Source of the DNA: Sphingopyxis panaciterrae
Lineage (GTDB): Bacteria; Pseudomonadota; Alphaproteobacteria; Sphingomonadales; Sphingomonadaceae
NCBI RefSeq assembly: GCF_011762125.1
Contig: NZ_JAASQN010000004.1
Coordinates: 310,001 to 374,000 of the forward strand
Length of the DNA stretch: 64,000 bases
Reading direction: 5' to 3'
Under the pieces are notes generated by a model. It did no database searches. It was not told where the DNA came from and saw only the letters and a program-made list of their open reading frames with translations. This document shows, piece after piece, positions 8,035 through 16,772 of this stretch. The position numbers and the translations under genes were made by a program. The first letter of the stretch is position 1; every line of letters begins with the position of its first letter.

Positions 8035-9474
8035 ATGAATCCGCTCGCGCGCAAAACTGTCGCGATGTTGCGAGCAAGCACCAGCGATGATGGCGCAACA
8101 CTCTCACCCAACATCGGCCTTTTCGCTCTGATCTGCTTTGGTGTCGGCGGCACGGTCGGGGCGGGTATCTTCATCCTCACGGGGACCGTTGCGGCGCAAC
8201 ATTCAGGTCCGGCGGTGGCGCTGTCGTTTCTCATCGCCAGCCTGGTCTGCCTGCTCGCCGGGCTCTGCTATGCCGAACTGGCTGCGATGATGCCGGTTGC
8301 GGGGAGCGCCTATTCCTATACCCACGCCTCGATGGGCGAAGCGGCCGCTTGGGCGGTCGCCTGGTGCCTGGTCCTCGAATATCTGTTCGCGGGCGCGCTC
8401 GTGGCGATCGGCTGGTCGGCCTATCTTCAATCGGCGCTGCACGACGTCGGGGTCAGGATTCCGGCGCTATTGGCGCAAGCCCCGTTTACAATCTCCGGCA
8501 ATCGTCACCTGGTCGCGACGGGATCCATCATCGATTTGCCCGCGACGCTGGTGACCCTGGCTTGCACTGCGATGTTGCTGCGCGGCACCGACTTTTCCGC
8601 GCGGATCAACACTCTCATCGTGGTCATCAAAATCGCCGCGATGCTGCTGGTGGTGGTTACGGGGTTCGCTTTCGTCGATCCGGCCAACTGGTCGCCCTTC
8701 ATTCCGGCCAACGAGGGCGTGTTCGGCCGCTTTGGCTGGTCCGGCGTCATGCAGGGCGCCGGTGTGCTATTCTTTGCCTATGTGGGATTCGATGCCGTCT
8801 CGACGCTGGCACAGGATGTTCGCGATCCGCAGCGCACGGTTCCGCGGGCCCTGCTCGCCTCGGTTGGTCTCACCACCTTGCTCTATGCGCTCGTGGGGCT
8901 CGTCATCACCGGGCTGGTGAGCTATCGCCTGCTCAACGTCGCCGACCCGATCTATGTGGCGCTCAACAGCGCCGGACCGGGGCTGGCGTGGACCAAGATC
9001 ATCGTCGGCTTTGTCGCGATCGCCGGGCTGGTCTCGGTGCTGCTCGTCACGCTGCTCGGCCAGGTGCGGATTTTCTATGCAATGGGCCGCGACCGCCTGT
9101 TGCCGCCCGCGTTCACGCGGATGCGCGCCGGCACGAACATTCCCTTTACCGGAACATTGGTGACCGGACTCGTCGCGTCGGTGGCTGCCGGCATACTCCC
9201 GCTCAGCCTGCTCGGCGAACTGATTTCGATGGGCACGCTCTTCGCCTTCGTGATGGTTTCGGCGAGTGTCCTTGTCCTGCGCCGCCGCGAGCCCGAGGCG
9301 GCACGGCCGTTCCGGGTGCCGCTCTACCCCTGGACGCCGCTGCTCAGCATCGCCGCCTGCCTTTATCTGATGTGGACGCTTCCTCAGGACACCTGGCTTC
9401 GCCTTGTCATATGGCTGGCGATCGGCGGCGCGGTCTATTGGCTCTACGGGCTCAGGCGAAAGCGATACGCATAG
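8035..9474 (+). CDS. APC-superfamily amino acid permease
   Basis: This is an inner-membrane transporter of 479 residues with about 12 hydrophobic segments. The family signature in TM1, FGVGGTVGAGIFILTG, is near residue 38. It is followed by AGLCYAELAAMMPVAGSAYSYTHASMGE, typical of the cationic amino acid/polyamine APC branch. The conserved VLFFAYVGFDAVSTLAQDVRDPQRTVPRA segment is the expected TM6 region (AYxGFDxxs...E/D..NPqr). The open frame extends to 7864, but that part covers the promoter region; the ATG at 8035 is preferred. Divergent from dgcN and preceded by shared operator-like sequences, so it may import the amino acids handled by dgcNA. Substrate unknown. Confidence 0.87.
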   Translation: MNPLARKTVAMLRASTSDDGATLSPNIGLFALICFGVGGTVGAGIFILTGTVAAQHSGPAVALSFLIASLVCLLAGLCYAELAAMMPVAGSAYSYTHASMGEAAAWAVAWCLVLEYLFAGALVAIGWSAYLQSALHDVGVRIPALLAQAPFTISGNRHLVATGSIIDLPATLVTLACTAMLLRGTDFSARINTLIVVIKIAAMLLVVVTGFAFVDPANWSPFIPANEGVFGRFGWSGVMQGAGVLFFAYVGFDAVSTLAQDVRDPQRTVPRALLASVGLTTLLYALVGLVITGLVSYRLLNVADPIYVALNSAGPGLAWTKIIVGFVAIAGLVSVLLVTLLGQVRIFYAMGRDRLLPPAFTRMRAGTNIPFTGTLVTGLVASVAAGILPLSLLGELISMGTLFAFVMVSASVLVLRRREPEAARPFRVPLYPWTPLLSIAACLYLMWTLPQDTWLRLVIWLAIGGAVYWLYGLRRKRYA

Positions 9475-9618
9475 CCCGGCTTGCTATCGGCGGCTTGGCT
9501 GCGGCCGGTATATTAATGTACAGGGAGAACCCATTGACAGAAATATTTCCAAAAATCAGCGCCGGCAAGGCCGTTCCCCTGACCATGCCGCAATGTCACA
9601 TCCGGTATCGGCCTGCCC

Positions 9619-11196
9619 ATGACTGATCCCGTTGAACTGCTGCGACGCGCGGGTCGCGACGCACTAGCGACCGGGACTCCGGGAGACGTCCGGCGGATCG
9701 CCGCCGCGCTGCAGAATTTGCCCGGCGGGGCAGCGGAGGCCTATTTCCTCACCGGCATCATCGAGGCCGGAGCGGGACGGGCAGGTCAGGCAATTCAACT
9801 GATCGGCAAGGCAGCGGCGCTCTCGCCAAGCGCCGACTACCAGGCGCATCTTGCCCGCTTTCTCATCCTGGCGCGGCGCGACGGCGAGGCACGAGAGGCG
9901 GCCAGTCGCGCGGAGGCGCTCGAGCCCGATGACGCGCACATATTCGACACGATCGGCTGCGTCCACGCGCGGCTGGGAGCCCATGCCGATGCGGTCCGCC
10001 TGTTCGAGCAGGCGGTCGAGCGCGAGCCCGCAAACCGGAACTTCAGATATAATCTCGCCGTGGCACTCAGCTTCGTCGGACAAGCCGAGCAAGCGGAAGA
10101 ACATCTTGATGCGATCGTTGCCGCCGCGCCCACCGACGGGCGTGCGCATTTTGCGTTGTCGGGGCTAAGGCGCCAGACGCCGGAGAAGAACCATATTGCG
10201 CGGCTCGATCAGGCGCTGGCCGCCGCGCGGCGAGACGATGACCAAATCCGTATCCGCTACGCCCTCGCCAAAGAATATGAGGAATGCGGAGAGTCCGAAG
10301 GCGCGTTTCATCATCTTCAGCGGGCCAGCGCACAGCGGCGACAAGAGACCGGTTATGCGTTCGCGCAAGATGCACGCATCTTCGACGCGGTGGAAAGCCT
10401 GTTCCGCAGCGGCGATCCCCTGGTCGGCAGCGGCGATGCGACGGTGGCGCCGATTTTCGTGGTGGGCATGCCCCGGACGGGCACGACGCTCGTCGAGCGC
10501 ATCCTCTCCTCGCACGCAGACGTGCAATCGGCGGGAGAGCTGACCGCGATGCCGCTGGCGGTCAAGCAGCTGGCAGACCAGCCGACCGGCGCGATCATCG
10601 ATCCCGACACGTTCGCCGCCACGCGCGGCCGGTCCGCGTCAGACCTCGGCCGGCATTATCTAACCCGTTGCGGCCCGCATTTGCGCGCCGATGGCGGCCG
10701 GTTCGTCGACAAGCTGCCCGCCAATTTCCTGTACATCGGCTTGATTCAGCGCGCCCTGCCAGATGCCAGAATCATCTGCCTGCGCCGCGATCCGATGGAC
10801 ACGATCTGGAGCAACTACAAGCATCTGTTCGCGCGCAATTCGGCGTTCCATCATTACTCCTATGACCTCATCGATACCGCTCGCTATTATCTTCGCTTCG
10901 ATAGGCTGATGTCCTTCTGGCGCGAAGTTTTTCCCGGCCGCGTGCTCGAGCTTGGTTACGAAGCGCTGGTCTCGGACCAGACAGGCGAGACCCGCCGCCT
11001 TCTCGATCATTGCGGACTTCGCTGGGACGAACGCTGCCTCCGGTTTCAGGAAAATCAAGGGGCGGTGGCGACGCCGAGCGCGGCGCAGGTCAGGCAGCCA
11101 ATATATGCCGATGCGGTCGGACAGTGGCGCGCATATGCCGAAGCATTGGGCCCGGCACGGAAGCTCATCGAAGATGCCGGCATCGAGGTCGACTAG
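9619..11196 (+). CDS. TPR-repeat sulfotransferase family protein
   Basis: The 525-residue protein has an N-terminal half of tetratricopeptide-like repeats (for example PDDAHIFDTIGCVHARLGAHADAVRLFEQAVEREP cut into helix pairs, about residues 30-230). The C-terminal sulfotransferase domain begins near residue 275 with the PAPS 5'-phosphosulfate loop VVGMPRTGTTLVERILSSH. Further typical features are DKLPANFLYIGLI, RDPMDTIWSNYKHLF and FPGRVLELGYEALV. No signal peptide is visible, so it is probably cytoplasmic. Such proteins frequently sit beside TonB-dependent receptors in sphingomonads; here the receptor gene is convergent, 30 bp away. Acceptor substrate unknown. The ATG at 9619 follows the permease by 144 bp. 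Confidence 0.85.
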   Translation: MTDPVELLRRAGRDALATGTPGDVRRIAAALQNLPGGAAEAYFLTGIIEAGAGRAGQAIQLIGKAAALSPSADYQAHLARFLILARRDGEAREAASRAEALEPDDAHIFDTIGCVHARLGAHADAVRLFEQAVEREPANRNFRYNLAVALSFVGQAEQAEEHLDAIVAAAPTDGRAHFALSGLRRQTPEKNHIARLDQALAAARRDDDQIRIRYALAKEYEECGESEGAFHHLQRASAQRRQETGYAFAQDARIFDAVESLFRSGDPLVGSGDATVAPIFVVGMPRTGTTLVERILSSHADVQSAGELTAMPLAVKQLADQPTGAIIDPDTFAATRGRSASDLGRHYLTRCGPHLRADGGRFVDKLPANFLYIGLIQRALPDARIICLRRDPMDTIWSNYKHLFARNSAFHHYSYDLIDTARYYLRFDRLMSFWREVFPGRVLELGYEALVSDQTGETRRLLDHCGLRWDERCLRFQENQGAVATPSAAQVRQPIYADAVGQWRAYAEALGPARKLIEDAGIEVD

Positions 11197-11210
11197 GATC
11201 GATGCCGGCA
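11175..11210. terminator. Inverted repeat between convergent genes, putative bidirectional terminator
   Basis: TGCCGGCATCGA at 11175-11186 and TCGATGCCGGCA at 11199-11210 form a perfect 12-bp stem with a 12-nt loop. It spans the stop codon of the sulfotransferase gene and lies before the end of the convergent receptor gene. There is no T-run, so termination is inferred from position and stem strength only. Confidence 0.45.
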
Positions 11211-11226
11211 ATGATCTGTCCGGGCT

Positions 11227-13623
11227 TCAGAACCTGATACGGCCCTCGATGCCGAAGGTCCGCGGATTAAGCACCGCCCGTGAGTAATAACGCACCGCGA
11301 AACCATCGTTTACGCCAATGCGCGAGCGATCGGCGCCGATCGATACGACGGCATATTTGTCGAAGATGTTATTGGCCCATAGCGAAAGATCGTATGTCTC
11401 CGTGCTGTAGGTGAGCGACGCGCGATGCGTGACATAGCTTGGAATGATTTCGCCATCGGTTCGCTCATAGCCGAGGCGCGAGACAATATTGCCCCGATAT
11501 ACGGCGGTCCAGTTTCCGATCAACCGTGCGTCGCCAAGCGGCTGCGTATAGGTCCCGCCCAAGCTGCCCGAATTCCTGGCGGAGCCCGGCAGACGGTCTC
11601 CCGACAAGGCGTCGAGCGCCACCACAGGCGACGAATAGTCGCCAGGCACGGTGCGAACGCTGATGATACCCGGCGCGTCGGATGTCAGTTTGGCGTCCAC
11701 ATGGGAATAGCTGCCCTGCACGCTCAGATCGCGCGTCGGGCGAGCCGTGAAAGACGCTTCGAAGCCCTGCGAGCGCGCCGAGCCGCCATTGCCCGTGATG
11801 CCGACCGCGCCGTAAGTCGTTTCCGTGCCGAGCTGCAGCCCGCTCCAGTTTATGCGGAAAACATCGAAGTGAAAATTGAGCTTCCGATCAAGCAGCTCGC
11901 CCCGCACGCCCACTTCGATATTTTTCGTCGTGTCGGGTCCGTATTGCAGTTCATCGGGTAGCGCGCAGGCGTTCTGCTGATCCGGCGGCACGGGATTCGG
12001 ACAAGGCGCGACATAGTTCGGACCGCCGATGCGATAGCCTTTGCTGTACGTCGCATAGATCATCAGTTCGGGCGTGATCTTGTAGGAGCTGTTCAGCTTC
12101 CACACCCAGCCCGACTTGCCGGCCTTTCCGCCTTCCTGCGGGAGTTCGTTCGGATCGAGCGGGTCGCCAAGCAGCGGCAGCACGATCGCGCCGGCCAATT
12201 GCGACGTATATTTGAAGTAGCGCCCTCCGGCCGTCACCTGCCAGGCAGGCGTCACCTGGTATGTGACCTCACCAAAGGCGGCTTTTTCGGTCACCTTGCC
12301 GCGCGTGATGCTGGCATATTCGATGTCGTCGGGGTTGGTGTCGGCGACCCCGTAGAACTCGGCCAGACCCGGGGCGATTTCGACATAAGGATAGGCCGCA
12401 GTCGTCTTGTTGTAGAAGCCGCCGATGGTCCAGCTAAACGGTCCGCCGTGACGCGAGACCAATCGGATTTCGTCATTATATTGTTCGGTATTGTTATCGC
12501 GAACAAGATAGGCGGAAAATGCCGGAAACGCTTCATAGCCCAAATCGAGATCGAGCAGCTGGTCGGTCTGATCCTTTACCTCGCGGACTTTTCTGTTCGT
12601 ATAGGCGGTCGTCGCCACAAGATCGGCCACGTCCCACAGATTGGCATTGAGCTCAAGGCTGACCAGATGCGCATGGCGCCGATGCGGCTCCACGTACCGC
12701 GATGCATTTTCGTAACGACCGGTCCCCAGCACACCGGCGCTGTTCGACTGCCGGCCGTCGGTTCGCGTTTGCTGGTAGACGTAGGTAAGGATCGCTTTGA
12801 CGTTCGGGTTATACTGGAGGAGGAGCTGATTGCGCGTCGTGTAGGTGCGTTCGAAATTAACGTCCTTCACCTTCCGCAAATTGCCGTCGTAATCGGGGCC
12901 GATCGCGTTATCCACGCCTCCCGCTTGCGGAAGCGAAACTCCCGGTTCCTGCAGGACCAGCGGATAGTCGATGAAGCCCGGATCGAAATAATAGCCCGAG
13001 GCGGTCCGGAACGCGACATGATCGCGCACGATCGGAATATTGAGCATGAAATCGCCCTGGAAGCCGATGTCGCCCGAATGGTCTTTTCCATAGACGCGCG
13101 CATGAACCTCCGCCTCGAAACTGTTCGGATCGGGGCGTTTCGGGATGTAGCGGATCGCGCCGGCGAGCGTGCCGACGCCGTAGAGCGTCCCCTGCGGCCC
13201 CAGCAGCGTTTCCACCCGCTCAAGATCGAGCAGCTTGAAATCATAATAGAGCGGAACTTCGCCCAGATAGATGCCGAGCGTGTTATCGCCGTCGGAACCA
13301 CTGTCGCCGGTATCGTCCGCACTGATACCCCGCAGGACAATCGTGCCGGTCGATGTCGGTCCGGTGTCGCTGATGGTGATACCGGGGGTGAAGTCTGCAA
13401 TGTCGCGCACGTCGTCAATGCGCTGCTTGGCAAGCATGTCGGCGGACAGGGCGCTGATGTTGATCGGCGTATCCTGGAGCGTGGTGGTGCGCCGGGTCGC
13501 GGTTACGACGATGTCCTCGGAATCCGTAAGCGTGTCGGCCTGTTGCGCCCCAGCGCCCGTGGTCAGCATGAGGCCAGTCAGGAACGTCGCCGATTTCAGC
13601 GTGATCTTGCGTTTCATGTTCAT
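11227..13623 (-). CDS. TonB-dependent receptor (outer membrane transporter)
   Basis: The protein has 798 residues from the chosen ATG. A signal peptide ends near GAGAQQ. The TonB-box-like EDIVVTATRR is near residue 40. A plug domain follows with QRIDDVRDIADFTPGITISDTGPTSTGTIVLRG and LLGPQGTLYGVGTLAGAIRYIPKRP. The beta-barrel runs to a C-terminal aromatic residue (FGIEGRIRF). GGAGG ten bases upstream favours the ATG at 13623 over 13641. It is 69 bp downstream of the D-aminoacylase gene and co-directional, so the pair is probably an operon. This makes N-acyl-amino acids or related compounds candidate ligands. It is one of three intact receptors in the window. Confidence 0.92.
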   Translation of the reverse strand: MNMKRKITLKSATFLTGLMLTTGAGAQQADTLTDSEDIVVTATRRTTTLQDTPINISALSADMLAKQRIDDVRDIADFTPGITISDTGPTSTGTIVLRGISADDTGDSGSDGDNTLGIYLGEVPLYYDFKLLDLERVETLLGPQGTLYGVGTLAGAIRYIPKRPDPNSFEAEVHARVYGKDHSGDIGFQGDFMLNIPIVRDHVAFRTASGYYFDPGFIDYPLVLQEPGVSLPQAGGVDNAIGPDYDGNLRKVKDVNFERTYTTRNQLLLQYNPNVKAILTYVYQQTRTDGRQSNSAGVLGTGRYENASRYVEPHRRHAHLVSLELNANLWDVADLVATTAYTNRKVREVKDQTDQLLDLDLGYEAFPAFSAYLVRDNNTEQYNDEIRLVSRHGGPFSWTIGGFYNKTTAAYPYVEIAPGLAEFYGVADTNPDDIEYASITRGKVTEKAAFGEVTYQVTPAWQVTAGGRYFKYTSQLAGAIVLPLLGDPLDPNELPQEGGKAGKSGWVWKLNSSYKITPELMIYATYSKGYRIGGPNYVAPCPNPVPPDQQNACALPDELQYGPDTTKNIEVGVRGELLDRKLNFHFDVFRINWSGLQLGTETTYGAVGITGNGGSARSQGFEASFTARPTRDLSVQGSYSHVDAKLTSDAPGIISVRTVPGDYSSPVVALDALSGDRLPGSARNSGSLGGTYTQPLGDARLIGNWTAVYRGNIVSRLGYERTDGEIIPSYVTHRASLTYSTETYDLSLWANNIFDKYAVVSIGADRSRIGVNDGFAVRYYSRAVLNPRTFGIEGRIRF

Positions 13624-13692
13624 CTTTATTCCGCCTCCCATGAGCGTATTTTTCGGTCGCTCGCTTCTGCGAGTCGCTTCGGACTTCGAAGA

Positions 13693-15222
13693 TCAGTCGG
13701 GTCGCCCGTCAGGCGCCGTCCACGGCGTCGATTTGCCGCGGCGCAGGACGCGTCCGGGCCGTTTCCCCGTTGCCTTGCCATCGACGAAACACAGGACGCC
13801 ATTCACCCAGACCCGCCGCATGCCCGTGGCGATGGCGGTCGGATGGTCGGTTGTCGCATTGTCGCGGATGGTGTCGGGATCGAACAGAATGAGGTCGGCC
13901 GACGCGCCGACACGAATCTCCCCGCGATCCGCGATGCCCATGTGCGATGCAGACAAGGAACTCATCTTCCTGACCGCCTCACCGAGCGGGAGCAGCTTTT
14001 TTTCCCGCACATACATCCGCAATATCTTTGCGAAAGGCCCCGCACCGCGCGGATGCAAATCCTCGAACGTGCCGTCCGAAGAGATGTTGGCGTTGGACCA
14101 TCGGATCAGTTTGGCGATGTCGCGCTCGTCCATGCTGGTCCCGATGACGCTGATGTCGCCGCCTTTGGCGCGGGCAGCCTGGATGAGCGAGATGACGGTG
14201 GTGACGGGGTCCGATCCTCGCTCGGTCGCAATCTGGGCGACGGTCTTTCCGACATGCGACGCGTCGCCGTCATCGGCTGAAATCAGCAGACCTTCGGGGG
14301 GAGCGAGGTGCTTCAGGACAAATTCCGCGGTCGCGCGATTGTCGAAGTCGCGTTCCGGCCACAGGACGGTGAGCGTGGTCTGCCAATAGGGGTAAGGGTA
14401 GATATCAAGGGATGCATCGATCCCTTCGGCGCGCGCCGCGTCCAGCTTTGCCAGAAAGCGGTCGGCCTGCCCCCACCAGTCGGTCATGCCGAGCTTGGCA
14501 TGGCTCACCTGAACCGGCATGTGCGTTTCGCGGCCAATCGCGATGAGTTCGTCGAGCGCCGCCCAGAGTTCGCGATCCTCGCTGCGCATGTGGCTGATGT
14601 ACCGCCCGCCGAATTTGGCGGCTTCGGATGCCAAAGCGATCACTTCGGCGTGCGAGGAATATATCGCCGGGTCATATTCCAGCCCGGTCGAGAGGCCGAG
14701 CGCGCCGGCGCGCATGTCGGCGTCGAGCAAGGCGCGCATGCGGTCTATCTCGGCGGGCGTCGCCTCGCGTTTATAGTCCGGACCGAGAACCTCGCCCCTC
14801 AGCGTGCCATGACCCGAATAGGAAGCGATATTGACGGCAGCGGGATGCGCCTGGCGTTCGGCGAACAGCTTCGCGACGGGGAAGGTAGAGCCGCCGTCCT
14901 GCCCGACGACGATCGTCGTCACGCCCTGGGCAAGCAACTGCGTCGCGTCGAGATGCTTGCCGAGCTTCTCATCATGATGGCTATGCGTGTCGATGAAACC
15001 CGGCGCGAGAACGAGCCCGCGACCATCGACGACGACCTCCCCTTTCCGGGGGGTTAGCGTCCCGACTGCGACAATGCGGTCGCCGTCTATCCGGACGTCG
15101 CCAGAAGTCGTTTCGATATCACGGCCGTTCACGATCGTTGCGGATCGGATCAGGGTCGAGGCGTAGCAATTGGTTGCCGTGGATACGGCGAGGCCCAATG
15201 CAAAGAGAGTCGTCCAGCGCAT
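13693..15222 (-). CDS. Exported N-acyl-D-amino-acid deacylase (D-aminoacylase) family
   Basis: This 509-residue amidohydrolase carries a signal peptide (MRWTTLFALGLAVSTATNCYAS) and is thus periplasmic. The D-aminoacylase pattern is clear: LIRSATIVNGRD, DGRGLVLAPGFIDTHSHHD (HxH metal motif with the following Asp), then GQDGGS. ALGLSTGLEYDPAIYSSHAEVIAL is nearly diagnostic of N-acyl-D-amino-acid deacylases. GRYISHMRSED and MPVQVSHAKLG follow with metal-site histidines. The C-terminus has the usual RVWVNGVLCFVDGKATGKRPGRVLRRG. It should hydrolyse N-acyl-D-amino acids to free D-amino acids. It is followed by the TonB receptor and is divergent from the RpiR regulator. Confidence 0.88.
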   Translation of the reverse strand: MRWTTLFALGLAVSTATNCYASTLIRSATIVNGRDIETTSGDVRIDGDRIVAVGTLTPRKGEVVVDGRGLVLAPGFIDTHSHHDEKLGKHLDATQLLAQGVTTIVVGQDGGSTFPVAKLFAERQAHPAAVNIASYSGHGTLRGEVLGPDYKREATPAEIDRMRALLDADMRAGALGLSTGLEYDPAIYSSHAEVIALASEAAKFGGRYISHMRSEDRELWAALDELIAIGRETHMPVQVSHAKLGMTDWWGQADRFLAKLDAARAEGIDASLDIYPYPYWQTTLTVLWPERDFDNRATAEFVLKHLAPPEGLLISADDGDASHVGKTVAQIATERGSDPVTTVISLIQAARAKGGDISVIGTSMDERDIAKLIRWSNANISSDGTFEDLHPRGAGPFAKILRMYVREKKLLPLGEAVRKMSSLSASHMGIADRGEIRVGASADLILFDPDTIRDNATTDHPTAIATGMRRVWVNGVLCFVDGKATGKRPGRVLRRGKSTPWTAPDGRPD

Positions 15223-15240
15223 CGGGCATATTTAAATTAT

Positions 15241-15272
15241 TGACTTTTTGCAGTCAACGTAAAAAAGTTTAC
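15241..15272. promoter_or_regulatory. Two inverted repeats in the aminoacylase/rpiR promoter region
   Basis: The gene-free part of 15223-15568 contains TGACT-N6-AGTCA (15241-15256) directly followed by GTAAAAAAGTTTAC (15259-15272, arms GTAAA/TTTAC). The second element closely matches two 14-mers upstream of dgcN and the permease. The AT-rich stretch is where the divergent promoters are expected. These are good candidates for the RpiR binding site. The binding itself is inferred. Confidence 0.5.
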
Positions 15273-15374
15273 ATAGAAAGGATAACCTGTTGCATTGTCG
15301 CTTTCGCCTGGATTCCGTCCTTATGGCCGACCAGCCACCGCTTTTCATGGTTCATTTCTGACAAGGAAATTTGC

Positions 15375-15572
15375 ATGGATAAAACAGGATACAGGTCTAT
15401 CGAACGCGCCGTTCGAAATATGTGGCGCTCGACGGTGCGCCCGTCGGATTGCCGCCTGGAAGGAAACGCCGTGCTGAAGATGCCTTGGTCGCGCCATGTC
15501 GAAAATAATGCGGGGCGGCTGCCGTGCACCGGTGGCGGAATCGACGCGGCTTCGGTAAGCTCCATGCCATGA
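15375..15572 (+). CDS. Possible 65-residue leader ORF overlapping rpiR
   Basis: An ATG with AAGGA upstream opens a 65-codon frame (MDKTGYRSIERAVRNMWRST...). It ends with TGA overlapping the rpiR start in an ATGA arrangement (15569-15572). The overlap suggests translational coupling, but the peptide matches nothing I recognise. It could equally be an untranslated leader that happens to be open. Low confidence that it is a real gene. Confidence 0.25.
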   Translation: MDKTGYRSIERAVRNMWRSTVRPSDCRLEGNAVLKMPWSRHVENNAGRLPCTGGGIDAASVSSMP

Positions 15573-16471
15573 TCACAAAAGGCGGCGCTGGCCTGACAGA
15601 AATGATCGAAGACAAGATCGCGACGCTGAGCGACGCCGAGCGTGTCGTGGCCAATTTCCTCTTGTCCGATCGCCAGAATATTCCGTTCGAGACGGCAGTC
15701 TCGGTTGCCAAGAAGGTCGGCGTGAGCTCGGTGACCGTCGGGCGCTTCTGCCAACGTATCGGCTTTCGGAACTTTCGCGAACTGAAAGCCGCGCTTCGCT
15801 ACGATATCGGATCCGAGCCTTGGCCGTCATCCACGCCCCGCGGGTCCGCAGGCGGCAACGAGGGCCTGCTGAAGCGCGACCGCGAGATGACGATTGCGGC
15901 GATCAGCGAGGTATATCAGTTAGCGGGTACAGCGGAATGGAACGCGATCGTCAGCCTCCTCGATTCGAGTGAGGAGGTGCTCGTGGCAGGCTTTCAGACC
16001 GAGCGCGGTATCGCCGAACATTTTGCGCATACGCTGCAATATGTCAGGCCGGGCGTAAGGATGGCCGACCTGGCCGCTGGCAGTTTCGCCGACATACTGA
16101 CCGAAAATGGTCGCGGCAAATGCGTCGTCATCGTGGAGATACGCCGATACTCCCGGCAGGCGAAGCTGCTCGCCGAGCGCGCCGCCGCGGCGGGTTTCAC
16201 CATCGTCATCGTGACCGACAAATTTTGCCACTGGGCGAAGGAATACACCCCGCACGTGCTCGCGCTGCCCGATGAAAGCGCCCTGTTTTTTGCGACGCTC
16301 GTCCCCATGGTCGCAGCGCTGACGCTCTTGGTCCAAGAGGTCGTGCTTCGCCGCGGAGACGCTGCCAAACCACGGCTTGATCTCATTTCCGAGCTCTATC
16401 AGGAGTTCACGGGCCACGTCGGCCAACGGCGCACCCGGACCAACAGGGATGACCCCCAGGCATCGGTTTAG
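15569..16471 (+). CDS. MurR/RpiR-family transcriptional regulator with SIS domain
   Basis: The 300-residue protein begins with an HTH_6 domain: LSDAERVVANFLLSDRQ..PFETAVSVAKKVGVSSVTVGRFCQRIGF (shown in part), about residues 15-75. A C-terminal sugar-isomerase-like SIS domain follows (EVLVAGFQTERGIAEHFAHTL and later FTIVIVTDK), which in this family senses a phosphorylated or amino-acid-like ligand. Alternative starts are 15569 and 15602 (MIEDKIATLSDAE). The gene is divergent from the D-aminoacylase-receptor pair and shares operator-like sequences with the dgcN/permease region. It is therefore the likely local regulator of this block. Confidence 0.88.
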   Translation: MITKGGAGLTEMIEDKIATLSDAERVVANFLLSDRQNIPFETAVSVAKKVGVSSVTVGRFCQRIGFRNFRELKAALRYDIGSEPWPSSTPRGSAGGNEGLLKRDREMTIAAISEVYQLAGTAEWNAIVSLLDSSEEVLVAGFQTERGIAEHFAHTLQYVRPGVRMADLAAGSFADILTENGRGKCVVIVEIRRYSRQAKLLAERAAAAGFTIVIVTDKFCHWAKEYTPHVLALPDESALFFATLVPMVAALTLLVQEVVLRRGDAAKPRLDLISELYQEFTGHVGQRRTRTNRDDPQASV

Positions 16472-16684
16472 CGACTAAAACGGTGTAAAGCCCCCCGCGC
16501 CGCAAAATTGGCGTGCCAGCGCTTCCGCAGTTGGTCCCGGAAAAACTGCTCCGGACCCTTTGCTGCGCCATGCGTCAAATCTTCGCCTATCGGATGGCCC
16601 GGCATTGAAGGGCCCGTTCGCGCGTCTGGCGCGACGTCGGCCTCGCGATGGCGCGCGCGCGGCACGCCATTTTTTCCAAAACCA

Positions 16685-16711
16685 TTGACGCGTCCTTTTG
16701 TGCATTATAAT
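16685..16711 (+). promoter_or_regulatory. Sigma-70-like promoter candidate for the cyclodeaminase operon
   Basis: In the 301-bp gap 16472-16772 the only clear signals are TTGACG (16685-16690) and TATAAT (16706-16711). The spacer is 15 bp, which is short. An SD-like GGGAG lies six bases before the ATG at 16773. The rest of the gap shows no gene I can support. Confidence 0.35.
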
Positions 16712-16772
16712 GCCTATATAGACGCAATTTACTGCGCATTTCCCCTGCTGTCTTTGGGATTGGGAGATTTCC

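Noticed and set aside
9534..9626. A possible 30-codon TTG frame before the sulfotransferase gene, with AGGGAG upstream and overlap of its start
   Set aside because: The peptide (MTEIFPKISAGKAVPLTMPQ...) is unrecognised and the overlap is only at the end. Too short to support without conservation data.
12199..14280. A 693-codon plus-strand frame across the receptor and D-aminoacylase genes
   Set aside because: Antisense shadow of two well-supported genes, with no signal or motif of its own.
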